From contig JADZFU010000002.1 of NCBI GenBank assembly GCA_020854265.1, positions 31,746-95,745 on the forward strand: 64,000 bases of DNA, given 5' to 3'. Position 1 is the stretch's first letter. Every line of letters begins with the position of its first letter. Under the pieces are notes generated by a model that saw only the letters and a program-made list of their open reading frames with translations, ran no database searches and had not been told where the DNA came from. Below are positions 23,945 through 32,698 of the stretch, piece by piece. The position numbers and the translations under genes are program-made. Source of the stretch: Candidatus Uhrbacteria bacterium. GTDB lineage: Bacteria > Patescibacteriota > Patescibacteriia > 2-12-FULL-60-25.

Positions 23945-25666
23945 CTACATTTCGTCCGGAAGCGGAATACCCAGCAATCCGAGACCCATGGCGAGCGCGT
24001 GACGGGACGCGGCGGCAAGACGCAGCCTGCTTTCACGCAAAGAACCCTCGGACTCTAGAACCGGAACGTCTCGATAAAATGCATTGATGGCTTGGGCTGT
24101 TTTCAAGCACCATTGAGCGATGACCGACGGGCGCATTTCGCGCGCCGAGAGCTCGATGCGCGTCGGGAAGTCTGCCAAAGCGAGCGCAAGGGATTTTTCC
24201 GATTCATGGTCAAATGCATCCGATAAGGCAGCGTCCGTTTCCGGCAACTCCCCTGCTTTTTTCAAAATGGATGCGAGGCGCGTTGCCGCGTATTGGCAAT
24301 ACGGTCCGGTATCGCCATCAAACGACATGGCCTGTTCAAGATCAAAAGTGAAGATTTTATCATTATCCTGTTTGAGCATCCCAAATTTCATGCCGGCCAT
24401 GGCGAGCGTCCATGCCGTGTGCTCGACTTTTCCTACGGACCAGCCATGTTCTGCGTGGCGGTCGGTCACCTCCTTGGAGGCATACTTGATTACTTCTTCG
24501 CGGAAGGATTGATACGTCACGATATTCCCCTCGCGCGAGGACATGGCACCCGATTTGAGCGTAACAAATTCGTATCCGATAAATTCGTGCGGGGTTTTGA
24601 TTCCCATGCGCTTGAGCGTCTCGAAGAGCTGCTTGAAGTAGAACGACTGGCGGTTATCGACCAAAATCAAGGAGCGCAAAGCATCCGGATATTCCTCCGC
24701 CTTTTTTTCGGCAAGCGCCAAATCCTTGGTTGCATACAGCGATGTCCCGTCGGATTTTCGCACGAGAAATACTCCGAGCTTCACGTCTTCAAGATCGACA
24801 ACCATTGCGCCTTGCGATTCTTTTGCAATGCCTTTTTTTATCAGGTGGTCTACCATTTCTTGTCCCCGATCAACGACTTCGGACTCGAGATACTGCCGTT
24901 CGATTTTTACGCCGAGATCGTCAAAAATTTCTGCCATCTCGTCCAGAGACCAACGACGCGTCTCGAGCCAAAGCGCTTCCCATTCGGGATCATGCGCTTC
25001 GAGCTTGCGCTGAACCTCGGACACTTCTTCTTTGTACTCGGGATGCGCTTCGAGCTCTTGGGATGCCTCGGTATACATCCTGCCCAAAAATTCGCCAGTC
25101 TTTACCATTTCCTTTCCGCTCTTTTTGATCCACCACAAACATTTTGCAACATGCGCACCAACGTCGCCGTGATAGCTGACGGGAATGCATTTCCAGCCGG
25201 CATGATTCAGAATCGCATGTAATGATGAGCCAAGCACCAAGTTGCGCAAATGTCCGACATGGATCTCTTTGTGCGTGTTTGGCTGGGCATATTCCAATAC
25301 GATTTTCCGGACATCCGAAGGCCGCTCATAGAGTCCGATGGCTCCGTAATTGTTTCCGGCAACTTCGATATCGCGTATTACGCGGCGTACGGCATCCCCG
25401 ATACGGAGCGTTGCATTTACATACGGACCGGCAGCCGTAACTGAAATAAAATCCGAATGCTCCAGCTCCACCTTTGATGCAATATCTTTGGCGATTTCGG
25501 CCGGGCTCTTCCCAAAAACTTTTGCCAACTTGAAACAGCCGTATGCCAAATCTCCCAATTTTTGGTCGGGAGGCGTGACAATGTCTTCGGGACGGATCGA
25601 TTGCTCGGATGCGTCCGAGAGACGCCGGGCAAAATCGGCTGTCCAAAAATTCCAAGCGGTACTCAT
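23945..25666 (-). CDS. argS: Arginyl-tRNA synthetase
   Basis: A 573-residue class I synthetase. The Add-1 N-terminal domain is followed by the HIGH-type motif HVGHLRN in EYAQPNTHKEIHVGHLRN, the core continues with LILVDNRQSFYFKQLFETL and YEFVTLKSGAMSSREGN (the KMSKS loop is replaced by SSREGN, as is common in ArgS), and the all-helical DALR anticodon domain ends the protein. Complete, and 3 nt downstream of tyrS. Confidence 0.95.
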   Translation of the reverse strand: MSTAWNFWTADFARRLSDASEQSIRPEDIVTPPDQKLGDLAYGCFKLAKVFGKSPAEIAKDIASKVELEHSDFISVTAAGPYVNATLRIGDAVRRVIRDIEVAGNNYGAIGLYERPSDVRKIVLEYAQPNTHKEIHVGHLRNLVLGSSLHAILNHAGWKCIPVSYHGDVGAHVAKCLWWIKKSGKEMVKTGEFLGRMYTEASQELEAHPEYKEEVSEVQRKLEAHDPEWEALWLETRRWSLDEMAEIFDDLGVKIERQYLESEVVDRGQEMVDHLIKKGIAKESQGAMVVDLEDVKLGVFLVRKSDGTSLYATKDLALAEKKAEEYPDALRSLILVDNRQSFYFKQLFETLKRMGIKTPHEFIGYEFVTLKSGAMSSREGNIVTYQSFREEVIKYASKEVTDRHAEHGWSVGKVEHTAWTLAMAGMKFGMLKQDNDKIFTFDLEQAMSFDGDTGPYCQYAATRLASILKKAGELPETDAALSDAFDHESEKSLALALADFPTRIELSAREMRPSVIAQWCLKTAQAINAFYRDVPVLESEGSLRESRLRLAAASRHALAMGLGLLGIPLPDEM

Positions 25667-25669
25667 ACG

Positions 25670-26884
25670 TTATTTCCGGATACGGACAAAATGGCGCTTG
25701 CCTTTTTGGATGAGTACGGGTTCTTCATCGAGTTCGAGTGCGGTTTTTACATCTTTCATGACTTTATCGTTGACCTTGACTCCGCCCTGCTCGATTTGCC
25801 GGCGCGCTTCGGATTTGGATTCGCACAAGCCGCTTTCAACCAAGGCGTCTACAAGAAGGATTTCCGATTTTTTTAGCCGGACCTCGGGGATCTCTTCCGG
25901 CTTTTCGCCTTTCTGATGCACCGATGAAAACTGCGCGGCTGCGGATTCTGCCGCGTCTTCGCCAAACATCCATGCGACAATACGCTTGGCGAGCTGGTGT
26001 TTGAAGACCATTGGATTTTCGCCGGAGGCAATAGCCGTCTTGATATCATGGACTTCCGAGGCAGGCGCCTGCGTGCAGATTTCAAAACCCGGAATAATCA
26101 TCGGATCGCTCCAGCTCATGACTTTTCCGTAGGCGTCCTCCGGAGAATCCGTAAATGCAATGATATTACCTTCGGTTTTACCCATTTTCTTGCCTGAAGG
26201 ATCCGCCAAAAGCTTGAGCGCTATTACGATTTTGTCTTTATTTTTTAATCCCTTCTGCAAATCGCGGCCGGCGAGCATGTTGAATGTCTGGTCATTGCCG
26301 CCAATCTCCGCATCCACATCCATGGCAACCGAGTCATACCCCTGCATCAGCGGGTACAAAAATTCGTGCAAATGGACGGGCTTGCCTTCGGTGATGCGTT
26401 TTTCAAACATGTCACGCTCCACCATTTGTTGGACGGTAAAATGCGAGGCGAGCTCGACAACCTCGGCAAAACTCATCTTTGCAAGCCAATCGCTATTAAA
26501 TTTGAGCTCGGCTGCGTTTGGACCGGTAAAGCTGATGATATGCGAAGCCTGCTCTTTATAGAGCTTGCAGTTGGCGAGCACTTCTTCACGAGACAGCTGC
26601 TTGCGTACGGATGATTTGTCGGTCGGATCGCCGATCATGGCTGTAAAATCGCCAATCAGCATGATGACTTCGTGGCCAAGCGCCTGCATCTCGGCAAGCT
26701 TTTGGAGCTGGAGCGCATGACCCAAGTGAAGGGTCGGACCGGTTGGATCGATGCCGACATAGACCCGCAGCTTTTCCCCTTTTCGCAAACGCGCACGTAC
26801 AGCGTCTTTGGATGGATACACATTCTCAACCCCGTGATTCAGGAGCCAGTCGATCTGTTTTGTATCGGTTGAGACTTTGGGCAT
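25670..26884 (-). CDS. tyrS: Tyrosyl-tRNA synthetase
   Basis: A 404-residue class I enzyme of the longer TyrZ-like bacterial type. HLGHALQLQKLAEMQALGH is the HIGH region, GGNDQTFNMLAGRDLQK the tyrosine and tRNA recognition helix, and KMGKTEGN the KMSKS-type loop. The C terminus is an S4-like RNA-binding domain (VDALVESGLCESKSEARRQI). It is third in the order valS-tyrS-argS on the - strand. Confidence 0.95.
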   Translation of the reverse strand: MPKVSTDTKQIDWLLNHGVENVYPSKDAVRARLRKGEKLRVYVGIDPTGPTLHLGHALQLQKLAEMQALGHEVIMLIGDFTAMIGDPTDKSSVRKQLSREEVLANCKLYKEQASHIISFTGPNAAELKFNSDWLAKMSFAEVVELASHFTVQQMVERDMFEKRITEGKPVHLHEFLYPLMQGYDSVAMDVDAEIGGNDQTFNMLAGRDLQKGLKNKDKIVIALKLLADPSGKKMGKTEGNIIAFTDSPEDAYGKVMSWSDPMIIPGFEICTQAPASEVHDIKTAIASGENPMVFKHQLAKRIVAWMFGEDAAESAAAQFSSVHQKGEKPEEIPEVRLKKSEILLVDALVESGLCESKSEARRQIEQGGVKVNDKVMKDVKTALELDEEPVLIQKGKRHFVRIRK

Positions 26885-26899
26885 ATTAGTGAGATGATA

Positions 26900-29494
26900 C
26901 TACACGCGTTTCTTTAACGCATCGCGCTTGGCTTTTGCTTCTTCGAGCTTGTCCGACATGGAGCGGACAACTTGCTCGGGCGCTTTGCTCGTGAAATCAA
27001 CATTGGAGAGCTTGACCTCGGTTGAGACGATGTAGGTTTCAAGATCGGCCAGTTCTTTTTCGATTTTGGCTTTTTCTTTTTCGAGATCGACTGCTCCGGC
27101 AAGATTCAAGCCGACCGAGATGTGTCCGAGCGCCGTGACGGGCCATCCTTCCGTGATTGCATCTACCCGTTCAAAGGCAGATGCGTTCGACAAGCGCTTA
27201 ACCCACTCGAGGTTCTCGACAACGGTGTTAGCAAATTCATCACTTGTCGTAAAAACAAATTCGACTTTCTTTGCCGCTTCAACGCCTTGTTCGGCGCGCA
27301 AGCGGCGCATTTCGGTTACCATGTCTCTCAATGCTTCGAACTTAGCTACTGACATGCCATCCACCTCAACTTTCGGCCATGTTGCGGTTATAAGCTTCCC
27401 CTCTTTGCTGGAAAGCCCCCAAATGTACTCCGTTACGAATGGTAAGAATGGATGCCATAAACGCAGAAGTGTATCCAGCACTTTTTGAAGAATTTCGGTT
27501 TTCCCTTTTTCGACTTTGGCGATTTCCAAATACCAGTCGGCAAGAATGGTCCACGTAAATTCCCGAAGCTCTTCGGATGCGGAGGAGAATTGCGCCGCAT
27601 CGAGCTTTTCTGTTACAAACTTCGTCAACTCTGTTAAACGTTGCAAAACCCATTTATCTGCCAGAGTTTGTGTTTTTGCCGGAATCGGATCGGCTTCGAT
27701 TGTTGAGATGATAAAGCGCGAAATATTCCAGATCTTGTTTACGAGATTGCGGCCGTTCTCGACCTTTTCCATGTAGAATCGGGAATCGTTCCCAGGCGTT
27801 GTTCCGCTCAAGATGCTGATACGAAGCGCATCCGTCCCATATTTCTCGATCACGTCGAGCGGATCTATTCCGTTTCCAGATGACTTGGAAAATTTCTTTC
27901 CGTGCTCGTCGCGGACAATGCCGTGAATGTACACGTCCTTGAACGGAATTTGTTCGAGTGCGTATTCGCTCATCAAAATCATGCGCATCATCCAGAGATA
28001 CAAAATCTCGTATCCCATCTGCATGAAGCTGGTTGGATGGAAGGTTTTGAGATCGTTGGTTTTGTCCGGCCAACCAAGCGTCGAGAATGTCCATGAGCCC
28101 GAGGAGAACCATGTATCCAGTGTGTCCGGATCTTGCTCCCAGCCATCGCCTTGCGGCGCTTCGGTGCCGACATGCATTTCATCTGCGCGATACCAGACAG
28201 GAATGCGGTGCCCCCACCAAAGCTGACGCGACAAGCACCAGTCGCGGAGATTCTCGACACGGTCGAGGTAGAGCTTGGCAAAACGGTCCGGCGTAATACG
28301 GACATGCTCTCCGACAACGGCTTCACGCATCAAATCGCGCAGGGTTTTTCCGCGGGATGGAATCACCTTGTTCATGTCGAGCCACCACTGGGTCATCGGA
28401 ATCGCTTCGATCACATCGCCATAACGGTCGGATGTGCCGACGCTTTGGACAATCTCCTCCTCTTTTTCGAGAAGATCGTTTTTCTTGAGCCATGCGACAA
28501 ATTTTTCACGTGCCTGCTCGACGGATAAACCCGCATACTCGCTCCCCGCTTCTTGGGTCATCTTTCCGTCCGGACCGATGACCGGTATGAGATTGATCGG
28601 TTCGCCTTTGGCTTTTTGTTTTTCGAACATCGCAAAATCGATGGCGCTATGCGCAGGCGTGACTCCGAGTGCGCCGGTTCCGAATTCCGGGTCAACGCTT
28701 TCATCGGCAATGATTTTTATTTCTAACGGCTTGGCGGCTCCGACGTCCACGGTGAATGTCTGGCCAATCAATTTTTTATAGCGTGCATCTTTTGGATGGA
28801 CAGCTACCGCCGTATCGCCAAGTTTGGTTTCCGGACGCGTGCTCGCGATGGTGATCGGGAAATCTTTCGAATATTTGAACGTGTATATCTTGGCCGGGCG
28901 TTCTACATGCTCGATTTCGTCGTCGGATGCCGTGCTCTGTCCTTTGACGGACCAGTTCACGACTCGATAGCCGCGGTAAATAAGCCCGTCATTGTACATG
29001 CGGACGAATAACTCTCGCACGGCGCGGTTCCGATCTTCGTCAAACGTATACGCCAAGCGAGACCAATCGGCCGATGATCCCATTTTTCGGATTTGATTGA
29101 TGATGGTGGCTTTTGACTCTTCGGCGAATTCCCGGATTCTTTCAACCAGTTTTTCGCGTCCGAGCTCACGACGCGGATCCTTCATGCCTTCAGCCATGAG
29201 CATCTTCTCGACTTTTGCTTGCGTGGCAATAGCCGCGTGGTCGGTTCCCGGAAGCAGCAAGGTCTTTTTTCCGCGCATGCGCTGGAAACGGATCATGGTG
29301 TCCATGATGGACTGTTCAAGCGAATGCCCTAAATGAAGCACGCCGGTGACATTCGGCGGCGGCATCATGATGGAATATGGCTCGCCAGAACGCGTATCAG
29401 GATTGAATGCGCCCGAGGCTTCCCATGAAGCGTAGATTTTGTCCTCGACACCCGAGGCCTCATAGGCCTTTGGCCACTCCTGAGATCCAGACAT
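26900..29494 (-). CDS. valS: Valyl-tRNA synthetase
   Basis: An 864-residue class I synthetase. PPPNVTGVLHLGH holds the HIGH motif at residues 54-57, the CP1 editing domain follows (TSTRPETKLGDTAVAVHP-like, starting TIASTRPETKLGD), KFSKSSGNGIDP is the KMSKS loop, then a helical anticodon domain and a C-terminal coiled coil (about 60 residues ending LEEAKAKRDALKKRV). All landmarks are intact. It heads the valS-tyrS-argS run and is divergent from the DHH-like gene. Confidence 0.96.
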   Translation of the reverse strand: MSGSQEWPKAYEASGVEDKIYASWEASGAFNPDTRSGEPYSIMMPPPNVTGVLHLGHSLEQSIMDTMIRFQRMRGKKTLLLPGTDHAAIATQAKVEKMLMAEGMKDPRRELGREKLVERIREFAEESKATIINQIRKMGSSADWSRLAYTFDEDRNRAVRELFVRMYNDGLIYRGYRVVNWSVKGQSTASDDEIEHVERPAKIYTFKYSKDFPITIASTRPETKLGDTAVAVHPKDARYKKLIGQTFTVDVGAAKPLEIKIIADESVDPEFGTGALGVTPAHSAIDFAMFEKQKAKGEPINLIPVIGPDGKMTQEAGSEYAGLSVEQAREKFVAWLKKNDLLEKEEEIVQSVGTSDRYGDVIEAIPMTQWWLDMNKVIPSRGKTLRDLMREAVVGEHVRITPDRFAKLYLDRVENLRDWCLSRQLWWGHRIPVWYRADEMHVGTEAPQGDGWEQDPDTLDTWFSSGSWTFSTLGWPDKTNDLKTFHPTSFMQMGYEILYLWMMRMILMSEYALEQIPFKDVYIHGIVRDEHGKKFSKSSGNGIDPLDVIEKYGTDALRISILSGTTPGNDSRFYMEKVENGRNLVNKIWNISRFIISTIEADPIPAKTQTLADKWVLQRLTELTKFVTEKLDAAQFSSASEELREFTWTILADWYLEIAKVEKGKTEILQKVLDTLLRLWHPFLPFVTEYIWGLSSKEGKLITATWPKVEVDGMSVAKFEALRDMVTEMRRLRAEQGVEAAKKVEFVFTTSDEFANTVVENLEWVKRLSNASAFERVDAITEGWPVTALGHISVGLNLAGAVDLEKEKAKIEKELADLETYIVSTEVKLSNVDFTSKAPEQVVRSMSDKLEEAKAKRDALKKRV

Positions 29495-29505
29495 AGAATG
29501 ACCTA

Positions 29506-29534
29506 AGCTTAGCGAAGAAATTTGGTTTTGCCAA
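29506..29534 (-). promoter_or_regulatory. Putative promoter for valS
   Basis: On the - strand TTGGCA (29534-29529), a 17-nt spacer and TAAGCT (29511-29506), 11 nt from the valS start codon. Confidence 0.45.
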
Positions 29535-29560
29535 TAACCTTTAACAAAACCGTCAATGGT

Positions 29561-29589
29561 TTGACATCTTTATAAATCTTGGCTAATTT
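29561..29589 (+). promoter_or_regulatory. Strong promoter for the DHH-like gene
   Basis: TTGACA (29561-29566), a 17-nt spacer, TAATTT (29584-29589). The predicted start of transcription is about 29596, only some 6 nt before ATG 29602, and no Shine-Dalgarno is present. Confidence 0.75.
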
Positions 29590-29601
29590 AGTGGATCAGT
29601 T

Positions 29602-30735
29602 ATGGCTCTACGCCCAGAACAACAGGCAGTTGAACTGATCAGCCGCGCAAAGAATATTTTGATCACGACGCGTGAACACGCGTCGACGGATTCGCTTTCC
29701 TCGGCCGTTGCCATGGGTTTGGTGTTAAAAAAGCTCAATAAGACTTTTGATATTTGCGTCCCCGGTTACGATGCGGCCGCACATCCCGCTTTTTTGCCCA
29801 AGCTTGATATCCGCCATAAACCGGGTGCCATGCGTGCATTCCATATCTCGCTTGATGTACGCGAGACTCCGCTCTCGGAGCTTTTGTACGATGTAAAGGA
29901 TGGCAAGCTTGAAATTACCCTTGTTCCAAAACAGGGCGATTGGATGCCAAAAGATGTCGCATTCAAACATGGGGATGACCGATACGATTTGATTATTGCC
30001 CTCGATTCGCCTGATATGGCGTCGCTCGGAGACATTGCGAAGAATCAAGCGGATTTTGTGTACCGCACCACCATCATCAATATCGACCATAGCGCCGCCA
30101 ATGAGGCTTGGGGACAGGTGAATCTCGTGGACTTGAACGCGGTCTCAACGAGCGAGGTATTGTTTACGTTCTTGCAGGGCTGGAACAAGAGCTTTATCGA
30201 TGAAGCGCTCGCCACTTCCCTTTTGGCCGGCATGATTTCCAAAACAAAAGGGTTCCGCACTCAGAATGTCACTCCCAAAACGCTTAAGACATCCTCGGAG
30301 CTCGTTACGCTCGGTGCGAAACGCGGCGATATCGTATCCGCTTTGTGGCGCACGCAATCGATTGCGAATCTCAAGCTTTGGGGACGCGTGCTCTCGCGTT
30401 TGGAGCAGGACCGAGAACTCGGATTGGTCTGGTCCATTCTCGGCGAAAGCGATTTTTTGGAAGCCGGGGCAAAAGCCGATGCCTTGGAAGGAGTTGTTGA
30501 CGAGCTGATCTCGTATGCACCGGAGGCAAAGACGGTTCTATTGGCCGTCAAAAAAACCGACGGCTTGCATGTACATGTTTTTGCACAAGCTCCCCGCTCG
30601 GCAGCCGAGCTTGCCCGTGTCTTTGAGGGCAGCGGCAACCGCGAGCGCGCCTTGTTTATTTCGCGCGAGAACGCTTCGCCAAACGAGACGATGAAGAAGA
30701 TTTTGGAGCGGATGCGCGGCTCGCTCGCTGTCTAA
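29602..30735 (+). CDS. DHH-family phosphoesterase-like protein with degenerate motifs
   Basis: A 377-residue protein with the two-domain layout of the RecJ/NrnA-type DHH family: an N-terminal domain beginning ILITTREHASTDSLSSAVAM, a DLIIALDSPDMASLG strand, INIDHSAANEAWG, and a C-terminal DHHA1-like domain ending SGNRERALF. The metal-binding motifs are altered: the first reads HASTDSLSSA where catalytic members have a DxDxxGS core, and the DHH motif is DHS. It may be a binding protein or act on an unusual substrate. The last 80 nt overlap the 3' end of the convergent methyltransferase gene. Confidence 0.65.
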   Translation: MALRPEQQAVELISRAKNILITTREHASTDSLSSAVAMGLVLKKLNKTFDICVPGYDAAAHPAFLPKLDIRHKPGAMRAFHISLDVRETPLSELLYDVKDGKLEITLVPKQGDWMPKDVAFKHGDDRYDLIIALDSPDMASLGDIAKNQADFVYRTTIINIDHSAANEAWGQVNLVDLNAVSTSEVLFTFLQGWNKSFIDEALATSLLAGMISKTKGFRTQNVTPKTLKTSSELVTLGAKRGDIVSALWRTQSIANLKLWGRVLSRLEQDRELGLVWSILGESDFLEAGAKADALEGVVDELISYAPEAKTVLLAVKKTDGLHVHVFAQAPRSAAELARVFEGSGNRERALFISRENASPNETMKKILERMRGSLAV

Positions 30736-31231
30736 ACGCTTCATAGAGCAAAAGCGCGGCAGCGACCGAAACATTAAAGCTTTGCACAAAGCCGACCATC
30801 GGAATCACCAGATTCAGGTCGGCTTTTTTGGATAATTGATCGGATACGCCGTCATGCTCATTCCCGATGACGATGGCGACAGGAGCGGCGAGATCCGCCT
30901 TGGCAGGATCAATGGCAGAACCCGTGAGCTTGGTTACCGCAATTTTGAATTTTTTCTTTTTGAGATAGGAGGCCAGCTTTGCAACCGAATCCCATTTGGT
31001 GATCTTGAGCCATTTGGCCGCCGAGGCGGCGGACTTTGAGCGGAGCTCGCGATTTTTTGGAGCTTTATTGACGGTATACAAAAGATGCACCTCCCCTACT
31101 CCAAATGCATCGCAAGAACGGAGGATGGCCCCGACATTGTGCGGGTCATCGACATTTTCAAGCACAATCGCCAGCGTTTTTTGCCGCTGGGACATGACTT
31201 GCTCTATTTTATGCTGTCGGTTCGGCGTCAT
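30656..31231 (-). CDS. TrmH-family (SpoU) RNA 2'-O-methyltransferase
   Basis: A 191-residue SPOUT enzyme. The N terminus MTPNRQHKIEQVMSQRQ matches the TrmH start, so the 31231 start is kept although it overlaps the previous gene by 23 nt. Motif 1 is NVGAILRSCDAFG, motif 2 PVAIVIGNEHDGVS, and motif 3 IPMVGFVQSFNVSVAAALL with the catalytic Asn. The likely target is G18 of tRNA, but related rRNA methyltransferases look alike. The C-terminal tail is Ser/Arg/Lys-rich and overlaps the convergent DHH-like gene by 80 nt. Confidence 0.82.
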   Translation of the reverse strand: MTPNRQHKIEQVMSQRQKTLAIVLENVDDPHNVGAILRSCDAFGVGEVHLLYTVNKAPKNRELRSKSAASAAKWLKITKWDSVAKLASYLKKKKFKIAVTKLTGSAIDPAKADLAAPVAIVIGNEHDGVSDQLSKKADLNLVIPMVGFVQSFNVSVAAALLLYEAFRQRASRASAPKSSSSSRLAKRSRAK

Positions 31232-31511
31232 TGATCAACTGTTTAAGACTGTAGAGCGCGGCCAGCGTCATATCTGCGCGATCCATCAGCGAGAATGCGT
31301 AATTGCGAACGGCGCCATAAGACTCATATCTTTCGTCAACCATATAATCACCCGGACTGCCGGCCATATCATCGATCTTGGAGACCATCTCCATGCATTG
31401 GGCGAATACTGCCTCAGCGCGAGTAATCTCGGCGTCAATCACCTGCTCGACCGAAGGCTTTTCAGATTCGGGCGCAGGCGGAAACGGATTGCGGAACATT
31501 TTTTCTGACAT
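31209..31511 (-). CDS. Conserved-looking small protein of unknown function
   Basis: A 100-residue acidic, mainly helical soluble protein (SVEQVIDAEITRAEAVFAQC and DRADMTLAALYSLKQL are probable helices). No motif or family recognised. It sits between another small unknown gene (1 nt gap) and the methyltransferase gene (23-nt overlap), so the three are likely co-transcribed. Confidence 0.55.
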   Translation of the reverse strand: MSEKMFRNPFPPAPESEKPSVEQVIDAEITRAEAVFAQCMEMVSKIDDMAGSPGDYMVDERYESYGAVRNYAFSLMDRADMTLAALYSLKQLINDAEPTA

Positions 31512-31512
31512 A

Positions 31513-31737
31513 TCAGTTTCCTTGCTGGATCTGCCGATGGATCCAGTCGAGGCGCGAGAGCCCGTCGCCTTTGGGCGCGCGTTCCATCAAATTTTTTAAA
31601 CGGTCTACCTCGACGCCAAGATGCTTGATCTCGGAAGTGATGGCATGGGCTTTGGCGCTGATGGCCGAAAGCGTGCTCTGCCGATGCGTATTAGGCATGG
31701 AGGAGAGCTGGCGGGCGACCTTATTGGACTTCGGCAT
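31513..31737 (-). CDS. Small helical protein of unknown function
   Basis: The ATG at 31737 (MPKSNKVARQL) is chosen because AAGG lies 5 nt upstream; the track start at 31752 has no ribosome binding site. The 74-residue product has a probable coiled coil (HAITSEIKHLGVEVDRLKNLMERA). No family recognised. It is the first gene of the run leading into the TrmH-family gene and is divergent from the peptidase-like gene. Confidence 0.5.
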   Translation of the reverse strand: MPKSNKVARQLSSMPNTHRQSTLSAISAKAHAITSEIKHLGVEVDRLKNLMERAPKGDGLSRLDWIHRQIQQGN

Positions 31738-31768
31738 CATAACCTTGCACATATTCTAGCTGACAGGC

Positions 31769-32248
31769 ATGATCGTGACGAAGTTTATGTCAACCATTAT
31801 CGACCAAGACGCTACATATGTAGCCGCTATCAAGAACAGTATCGGCAGCAAACAGTTCCGCAACTTGTTTGCGGACGTTGACGGCAAGCGCATGGATTTG
31901 ACCGAGAACGGACGCTTGGCCTGTGCCTTTTACGTATCGTGGATCCTGTTTCATTTCGGATACCTCAAAGACCCGCATGTTACGGTAGACGGAACGGTAA
32001 AGGATCTCCGAGCGAACGGATGGGTGGATACGGAAGATCCGAAAGAAGGCGATGTGCTCGTATGGGAGCCGACCATGGACCATGATCCGGAGCAGCCGCA
32101 CCAGCATATTGGTTTTTATTTGGGAAATGGCCGCGCCGCGAGCAATAGCTCAAAACTCGGAGAAATCTTCGAGCACGACTCTACTTTTGAAGGGAAACGA
32201 CGGTTGATTTCAATTCTTTCCAGACCGGCTCAGACCCAATCTCGTTAA
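31769..32248 (+). CDS. Putative NlpC/P60-type cysteine peptidase
   Basis: A 159-residue soluble protein with the order expected of NlpC/P60-like papain folds: a catalytic Cys in RLACAFYVSWILFHFGY, a spacing strand GDVLVWEP, and a His in HQHIGFYLGNGRAASNS. These enzymes cut peptide or amide bonds, often in peptidoglycan; no signal peptide is visible, so the target may be cytoplasmic or the export route unusual. Start 31769 follows GACAGG; a second Met at 31787 is possible. The last 68 nt overlap the convergent HD gene. Confidence 0.6.
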   Translation: MIVTKFMSTIIDQDATYVAAIKNSIGSKQFRNLFADVDGKRMDLTENGRLACAFYVSWILFHFGYLKDPHVTVDGTVKDLRANGWVDTEDPKEGDVLVWEPTMDHDPEQPHQHIGFYLGNGRAASNSSKLGEIFEHDSTFEGKRRLISILSRPAQTQSR

Positions 32249-32696
32249 ACGAAAGTCGTAAAAAGAACGGTCCTTTGGCTTCGCGCATAAACCGGGCACG
32301 GTCCGGCGGCATGGTGTGCGAACTTTTCAAATTGTCGTTCAAATCGGCGGCTTTGATGGCCCAAGCCTGCGGATCGCGAGCATCCACCAATCCAGCCATC
32401 ATTTTTATCCAGCGCGCATCGCCTCCTTCGATCATATCGTCATGCGTACATAACCTGACGAGACCCACGGTGCGTTCGGAAAACCCAAGACGGAGCAACT
32501 CATCAAATGAGGTTGCCCCGTCTTCAACAATATCGTGCAGGATACCTGCGAGAACGACTTCGTCAGGGTAGCCATGGCTTTTGAGCGTATCCGCTACCCG
32601 GAGCGAGTGCTTGTATGCAGGCTCGTCCGAACCTTTCCGGGTTCCAGGAATACGCGTGCGGACCAATTCTTCCGCTTGGGCAAATACGTCCGGCAT
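32181..32696 (-). CDS. HD-domain hydrolase, RelA/SpoT-hydrolase-like
   Basis: A 171-residue protein with YKHSLRVADTL and AGILHDIVEDGATSFDELL, which place the metal-binding H, HD and nearby acidic ED residues as in the hydrolase domain of SpoT and the small alarmone hydrolases, plus a KAADLNDNL strand that supplies the distal Asp. It probably removes pyrophosphate from (p)ppGpp or a similar nucleotide. It has no synthetase domain. The start is 2 nt after the upstream lipoprotein gene. Confidence 0.65.
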   Translation of the reverse strand: MPDVFAQAEELVRTRIPGTRKGSDEPAYKHSLRVADTLKSHGYPDEVVLAGILHDIVEDGATSFDELLRLGFSERTVGLVRLCTHDDMIEGGDARWIKMMAGLVDARDPQAWAIKAADLNDNLKSSHTMPPDRARFMREAKGPFFLRLSFNEIGSEPVWKELKSTVVSLQK

Positions 32697-32698
32697 GT

